This document shows positions 60,579 through 64,000 of a stretch of DNA of 64,000 bases, piece by piece. The stretch's first letter is position 1. Each line of letters begins with the position of its first letter. The position numbers were made by a program, and so were the translations under genes. Under the pieces are notes generated by a model. That model had not been told where the DNA came from and made no database searches. It was given only the letters and a program-made list of their open reading frames with translations. The DNA is taken from NCBI GenBank assembly GCA_008508345.1, contig QNGE01001263.1, positions 100,088-164,087 on the forward strand, read 5' to 3'. The stretch is from Paragonimus westermani. Taxonomy: Eukaryota > Platyhelminthes > Trematoda > Plagiorchiida > Troglotrematidae.

Positions 60579-60862
60579 TTGTCCTTCGAAGGCGACATTA
60601 ATGCTGAAAATTTAACCGGGAAGCTTAACGTAACACTTAACAAAACCTATTCGGCGGCACAATTACGTGTTCGGTTTGCAGCCACACCCGTTTTGCGTCC
60701 CCAGCCGAAACATACATTATCTGTATATGCTGCCTCATTTGGTGTTTACCGCTTCTGTTCCTACATAGGCCGCACAACAAGGCAACTATCTGAACGCATG
60801 CGGGAACATCATCCGGCGTGGCTAGCTCGAGGATCGATAAAGGTTTGTTCATCAGCGGTCGC
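60579..60862 (+). pseudogene. PLE GIY-YIG endonuclease remnant
   Basis: The frame reads NKTYSAAQLRVRFAATPVLR, then GVYRFCSYIGRTTRQLSERM and REHHPAWLARGSIK. The SYIGRTTRxLxxRxxEH block has the GIY-YIG Tyr, Gly and catalytic-site Arg positions. The Cys-rich lead is mostly lost (only one Cys before SYIG). The frame then runs into the inserted LINE tail; codons after about 60862 are not PLE sequence. Confidence 0.8.
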
Positions 60863-61117
60863 TGCGCGTGGCAGCGAAAGCCGTAAGGAAGCTGTCTCGC
60901 TGATGACGCCTTACTCTCACTTGCACCTCGGTTGTGTTGTTTGCAAGGTGTAGGCACCTTGATGTTGAGTGTTTGAATATAGACGTAGTCATTTTCAGTA
61001 GTTAGGTCCCTTCTCGTCCCCTTCTTTTTCCTTCTCTCTTTCTATATAGGGTTTGCTGTTTCTTCATGGTTGTGTGGCAGTTAAGCATTAGTGTTAACCA
61101 CTGATGTATTGCTGTCT

Positions 61118-61158
<41 letters not shown>
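60862..61158 (+). mobile_element. 5'-truncated LINE (RTE-like) 3' UTR with (ATG)n tail
   Basis: Sequence from about 60862 (AAAGCCGTAAGGAAGCTG at 60877) to the ATG run at 61118-61158 matches the reverse complement of 14419-14690. It ends in about 13-14 ATG units, the 3' tail typical of RTE-like insertions, and interrupts the PLE endonuclease. It is therefore the younger insertion. Confidence 0.82.
61118..61158 (+). repeat. (ATG)n microsatellite
   Basis: About 13-14 uninterrupted ATG units at the 3' end of the inserted LINE. The run of Met in the overlapping open frame is an artefact of it. Confidence 0.95.
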
Positions 61159-61159
61159 C

Positions 61160-61336
61160 AACCTGGACAATTCGTTCAAGCTCATCTATCGATTCGGTGA
61201 AGCGCAATCAAAGTGGGCCAAGGGTCGTTTACTAGCCATCGCAGAAGCCATCGTAATCCGATTACAGTCACCCCTGTTATGCTCACAAAAAAAGCCTAAT
61301 CAAATCACTGAACCTTCAGTGGCCCTGTATCGGTAG
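61160..61336 (+). pseudogene. PLE C-terminal remnant
   Basis: Reads NLDNSFKLIYRFGEAQSKWA, then LLAIAEAIVIRLQSPLLCSQ and KK, aligning with FRILLRH... and LRFAEAVAITRLKPTLCVQE of the 26.7 kb remnant. This is the end of the PLE endonuclease domain, cut from its core by the LINE insertion. Confidence 0.75.
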
Positions 61337-61820
61337 CCCGGATCAATCTGTTACGTAAGAGTACCGATTTTCCGAAAAGGTTTACAACCCAAGTTAATGG
61401 CGTTACATAACTAGGTTTTACGAGTTTGACTAACTGAACATTAATGATCACCATCCCTCACCCCACTGAGGTACTACCCCCAGCGAACCCATATAAGTGT
61501 GTTGTATTTAGTCTGGTGAAGAAGCACTGAAAACAAGCTTGTTTGCTACGAGTTTTTTCTCATGACTAAACTGGGCATATTCATGGTACTGAAATCAAAA
61601 CACCATATAAACAACATAAAGTAGTTTAGCAGGAGGTAATTGAATCACGTGCGCCGTTACAAAATTTTCAACATTTATACGCTAGCCACTCAGGCAACAA
61701 TTCACTAGACTTACTGTTGAGCGGTTTGCAGTTCCGCTCACCACTAAGTCACAAAGTTAACAGTTGGATTATGGATGGGCATGTAGACAAATGGTGTGAC
61801 CTTTAGCCACATATTCTGCA

Positions 61821-61845
61821 TATTCTGCTGTTACACAGCAGAATA
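61821..61845. other. Perfect 11-bp hairpin
   Basis: TATTCTGCTGT, loop TAC, then the exact reverse complement. It is preceded by ATATTCTGCA, a partial third copy of the stem. No function assigned. Confidence 0.5.
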
Positions 61846-63134
61846 ATGAGCATATAATCATGGATTGGCCGAAGACGGAATTTGTCTTCCAGGCTCGAAA
61901 TCAGCAATGAGTGGAACTCCAATCCACCCTTCACTAACATCAACTTTTCGTCGTTTAATTATCCGTATCACGCACGTTAACTCATTCATTTTCTCCCACA
62001 ATCCTAGATGTTTTCTCATTCTTTAGGGCTTACATGTACGTCTCCAAATATTTTCACTGATGCAACACTGTGTATGGTGAACAGACAAATCAGTGAAACT
62101 TTCTGACAGTTGGCTCGTCACTAACTCTTGCGACTTGGTTTCAGTATGGAACACACTTTCTGTATGAAAAAGTTAACTGCGAGGAAAATGCAAGTACACT
62201 TTATGAAGTTTTTGTCCAAATTATCCAGCAAAAGCAATCAAACTTACACACGTTTAGACTGCAGTCAGTTGGCTGCCCCTTCTCTAAATCGTACTTACAG
62301 AACTGATTATGTTAGTAGAACCCACAGATTAGTTCTGTCTTCAGTTAAATGAGTTCAGCATCTTGGCTCCAAACCAGACCAAACTTGCGATTGTCCGTTA
62401 ATCATGGATACAGTTGAATAGACAAGACTACTAGCAGTTGACTTTCAACATAGAAGAACATGCCCTTATCTGGCTTCCCTAACGAACGTCATAAATCGAT
62501 GTAACGGTGGCCAACATTGAAAGGAGCACAGGAAGCCACAAGAGTAGATAACGACTTGAATGGGACCATCACCTCCATGATCACAAGATATCATCACAGC
62601 CCAGGACTATGGTAGATAGTTGGTGCAAGTCTGCTTTTCGTGATACTACTGACAGATATAAGCAGAATCGTGTGGATCGTGCCAAAAGTTTTTCTGGTCG
62701 TGTTTAATTTTCTTACACACCACCCTTCTGTAATAATGTGAAATCAATCGTGATATTGGCAATTTGGCACCGATTAGCCAAAAAAAAACAATCGAGTTTT
62801 TTCTCAATATTTCCTTTGCTAATGGTCTCGCGAATAAGTAAACGAAGAATACATTCAGGTATAATCATTACTTCGTTTTTATCTCATCTATTTCATTTGA
62901 ACCCTGACGGTGTTGCCCTGGTGCAACACGACTGTAAGTGCTGTGAAATGTGGTCAAGAATTGACTATGCAAATTAGACCAGATGACAAACGTTTATTAA
63001 TAATTTTCATATTTCACAGAAGAAGTGACTGTAAGCTAATTGTTTATGGTTTACTAAGCGGCCTTCTATATTTCACTGCATAATGAATTATGTTATTCAC
63101 GATGTTCCAGCATGTGAATGGAAATGACAGTTAC

Positions 63135-63339
63135 CTTGACTCGAGCATTATCCCTGTCAACCACCAATATCTGGCCGGTGCACTGATTAACCGTCAGCCC
63201 TGTGGGCCATACATCCCTTGAATCGGTTGGAACGCGAGCATCGAATTCCATCTCTGTGATCAGTCGAAAACTGGAAGCATCCGCCTCATAGCGCTGGCTG
63301 ATTGCTTTTGGAGTCGGAAAGTCGTCAGGATCCATTAAG
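63135..63339 (-). CDS. NHL-repeat protein, first visible exon
   Basis: After the acceptor ATTATTTCAG the frame reads LMDPDDFPTPKAISQ, then FDARVPTDSRDVWPTGLTVN and QCTGQILVVDRDNARVK, the opening of NHL blade 1 (WPTGL...ILVVDRDNxRV). The exon enters after the first base of a codon, so it is internal and the ATG inside it is not the start. The donor is AAG|GTAACT. Earlier exons lie beyond the window end. Confidence 0.9.
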
Positions 63340-63758
63340 CTGAAATAATGATAAGTAATGGGTATTACTGGTTCGTTTGTAATTTACTGTAATAGAACAC
63401 AAAAGATTTCTCTTGTGGCTTACCCATTAAAGAATTAAACTTCATCTGATTCATCAGAACGCAACTGGATCATTTTTGAATTAACATAGCGCGCAAACTA
63501 CTTATGAGTAGCAAATTTGACCAATGAACAATAAACATGGAACCGTAATTTAGGAAAATCTGGCGACTCCAGTTTTTGCTGCAACAGAACTTCGATAGGG
63601 TCTAAATATAAATGCCTTGTGACACTTACTCAACGGCAGGTTGCGTTCTGTTTGACAGGGAATTTACCGACAACATTGCTGTTACAGAGCAACCAACCGT
63701 CTGATAAGTCTAGTACAAATGAAGACAAACAGTTCGGGCGTCGCGGCTAACATCATTT

Positions 63759-63853
63759 TGATAGACTGACTGAAAAGAAAACGTAACGGGCAGGTTGCAA
63801 TACTTAACTGTTCAGCCACCTCAGTTGGCCTTCTTCATGACCGTTGTAATCGA
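63759..63853 (-). repeat. Single decayed arm of the 5914-6107 palindrome family
   Basis: On the plus strand TGATAGACTGACTG is followed by CAGGTTGCAATACTTAA, CAGCCACCTCAGTTGGCCTT and GTTGTAATCG, collinear with the left arm at 5914-6010. Here there is only one arm, with no opposing copy adjacent. The hammerhead-like core is degraded (CATGAAGA in place of CTGAGGA). Confidence 0.7.
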
Positions 63854-63922
63854 AACCACATTCTGTGATTGCGAACCTATTAAAACTATGTTTTTAGATG
63901 AGACCCAACTGTGAAAAGTCAG

Positions 63923-64000
63923 GGCTTCGGCTGGATTCGAACCAGCGACAGACACAGCATGCCTCAACGCGGCAAGCGCTCTACCAGCTGAGCTACGAAG
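63923..64000 (-). repeat. tRNA-like SINE head, cut by the window end
   Basis: The minus strand gives CTTCGTAGCTCAGCTGGTAG (strong A box), GGTTCGAATCC (perfect B box) and 3' CGAAGCC; the first two acceptor bases would lie past 64000. The anticodon arm GCTTGCC-GCGTTGA-GGCATGC has one mismatch, a C at position 33 and GTT at the anticodon site. The variable region is irregular. The sister copy at 53510-53590 shares the flank, so I favour a SINE, but a diverged tRNA-Asn gene cannot be ruled out from the visible part. Confidence 0.6.

Larger units (their letters stand above)
59640..61340 (+). mobile_element. Penelope-like element with nested LINE insertion
   Basis: Plus-strand order is RT N-part (from about 59660), RT core, RT end (to about 60340), linker, GIY-YIG lead and core (60.58-60.86 kb), a foreign 297-bp segment (60862-61158), then the PLE C-terminus (61160-61336). 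It shows the most complete PLE architecture in the window but is broken by stops, frame shifts, a small catalytic-site deletion and the insertion. Confidence 0.85.
56006..63134 (-). other. NHL gene 7.1-kb intron
   Basis: GT-AG intron (donor AAG|GTAACT, acceptor CGCTTCAG). It contains the GC-rich tandem duplication (56657-57000), the PLE with a nested LINE (59640-61340), a hairpin at 61821-61845, and otherwise unrecognised DNA (57.0-59.6 and 61.4-63.1 kb). Confidence 0.8.
52499..63339 (-). other. NHL-repeat (TRIM/Brat-like) protein gene, 3' part
   Basis: Four exons (205, 135, 384 and 330 nt) join in frame and run to a TAA stop. They encode about 350 residues forming six NHL units, the number in the six-bladed propellers of Brat, LIN-41/TRIM71 and related proteins, where the propeller binds RNA or proteins. 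Introns are about 7.1 kb, 107 bp and 2.6 kb, all GT-AG. The upstream exons (B-box, coiled coil or other domains if it is a TRIM) would lie past 64000, so the exact subfamily is undecided. No signal peptide or membrane segment lies in the visible part. Confidence 0.9.

Noticed and set aside
60637..60957. 106-codon minus-strand frame
   Set aside because: Antisense shadow of the PLE endonuclease and inserted LINE tail.
61091..61170. Poly-Met open frame
   Set aside because: The Met run is the ATG microsatellite tail of the LINE; only the part after 61160 is protein-derived.
63923..64000. Functional tRNA-Asn gene
   Set aside because: C at position 33, a mismatch in the anticodon stem, an irregular variable region and a sister repeat with the same flank favour a SINE; kept only as an alternative.

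Overview
The window looks like nuclear DNA of a flatworm, most likely a digenean trematode. Genes are split by multi-kilobase introns, GC content is moderate, and the space between exons is full of decayed Penelope-like elements (PLEs), a Ty3/Gypsy LTR element, LINEs ending in (ATG)n and tRNA-like SINE fragments. No bacterial operons, rRNA or CRISPR arrays are visible. The species call is inference from this repeat content and gene structure; a large-genome fluke such as Fasciola would fit.

Two host genes can be reconstructed, both on the minus strand. (1) A complete cytosolic-type glutamine synthetase (GSII) gene runs from the ATG at 40396 to the stop at 12435. Its seven coding exons join in frame to 364 codons, and one of its six introns is of the GC-AG type. 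(2) The 3' part of an NHL-repeat (TRIM/Brat-like) gene occupies 63339 to 52499. Four exons join in frame and give six NHL blades, apparently the whole C-terminal beta-propeller; the 5' exons lie beyond 64000. About 12 kb of repeat-containing DNA separates the genes.

Layout: 1-12.27 kb is gene-free DNA below glutamine synthetase, with a frameshifted Ty3/Gypsy copy (about 2.34-5.76 kb), a 194-bp near-perfect palindrome (5914-6107) and a LINE reverse transcriptase scrap (9.5 kb). 12.28-40.4 kb is glutamine synthetase, whose introns carry a LINE 3' end (14.4-14.9 kb), opposed SINE-like units (22.3/22.5 kb), a decayed palindrome (23.7 kb), a PLE endonuclease scrap between 100-bp inverted repeats (26.6-27.4 kb), a C-rich tract (30 kb), a PLE reverse transcriptase (32.7-34.0 kb) facing an opposed PLE remnant (34.1-35.1 kb), and a PLE remnant between 180-bp inverted repeats (37.9-39.0 kb). 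40.4-52.5 kb is intergenic, with SINE-like pieces and a foldback element (47.24-47.54 kb). 52.5-63.3 kb is the NHL gene; its introns hold a tRNA-like SINE, a GC-rich 173-bp tandem duplication and a PLE with a LINE inserted in it.

The most interesting signal is a set of hammerhead-ribozyme-like motifs inside the inverted terminal repeats of the two short PLE remnants. They show the conserved CUGANGA and GAAA cores, a tiny UU-capped stem III and a C at the cleavage position, with paired substitutions between copies. The palindrome family at 5.9, 23.7 and 63.8 kb may be a second, structurally different relative.
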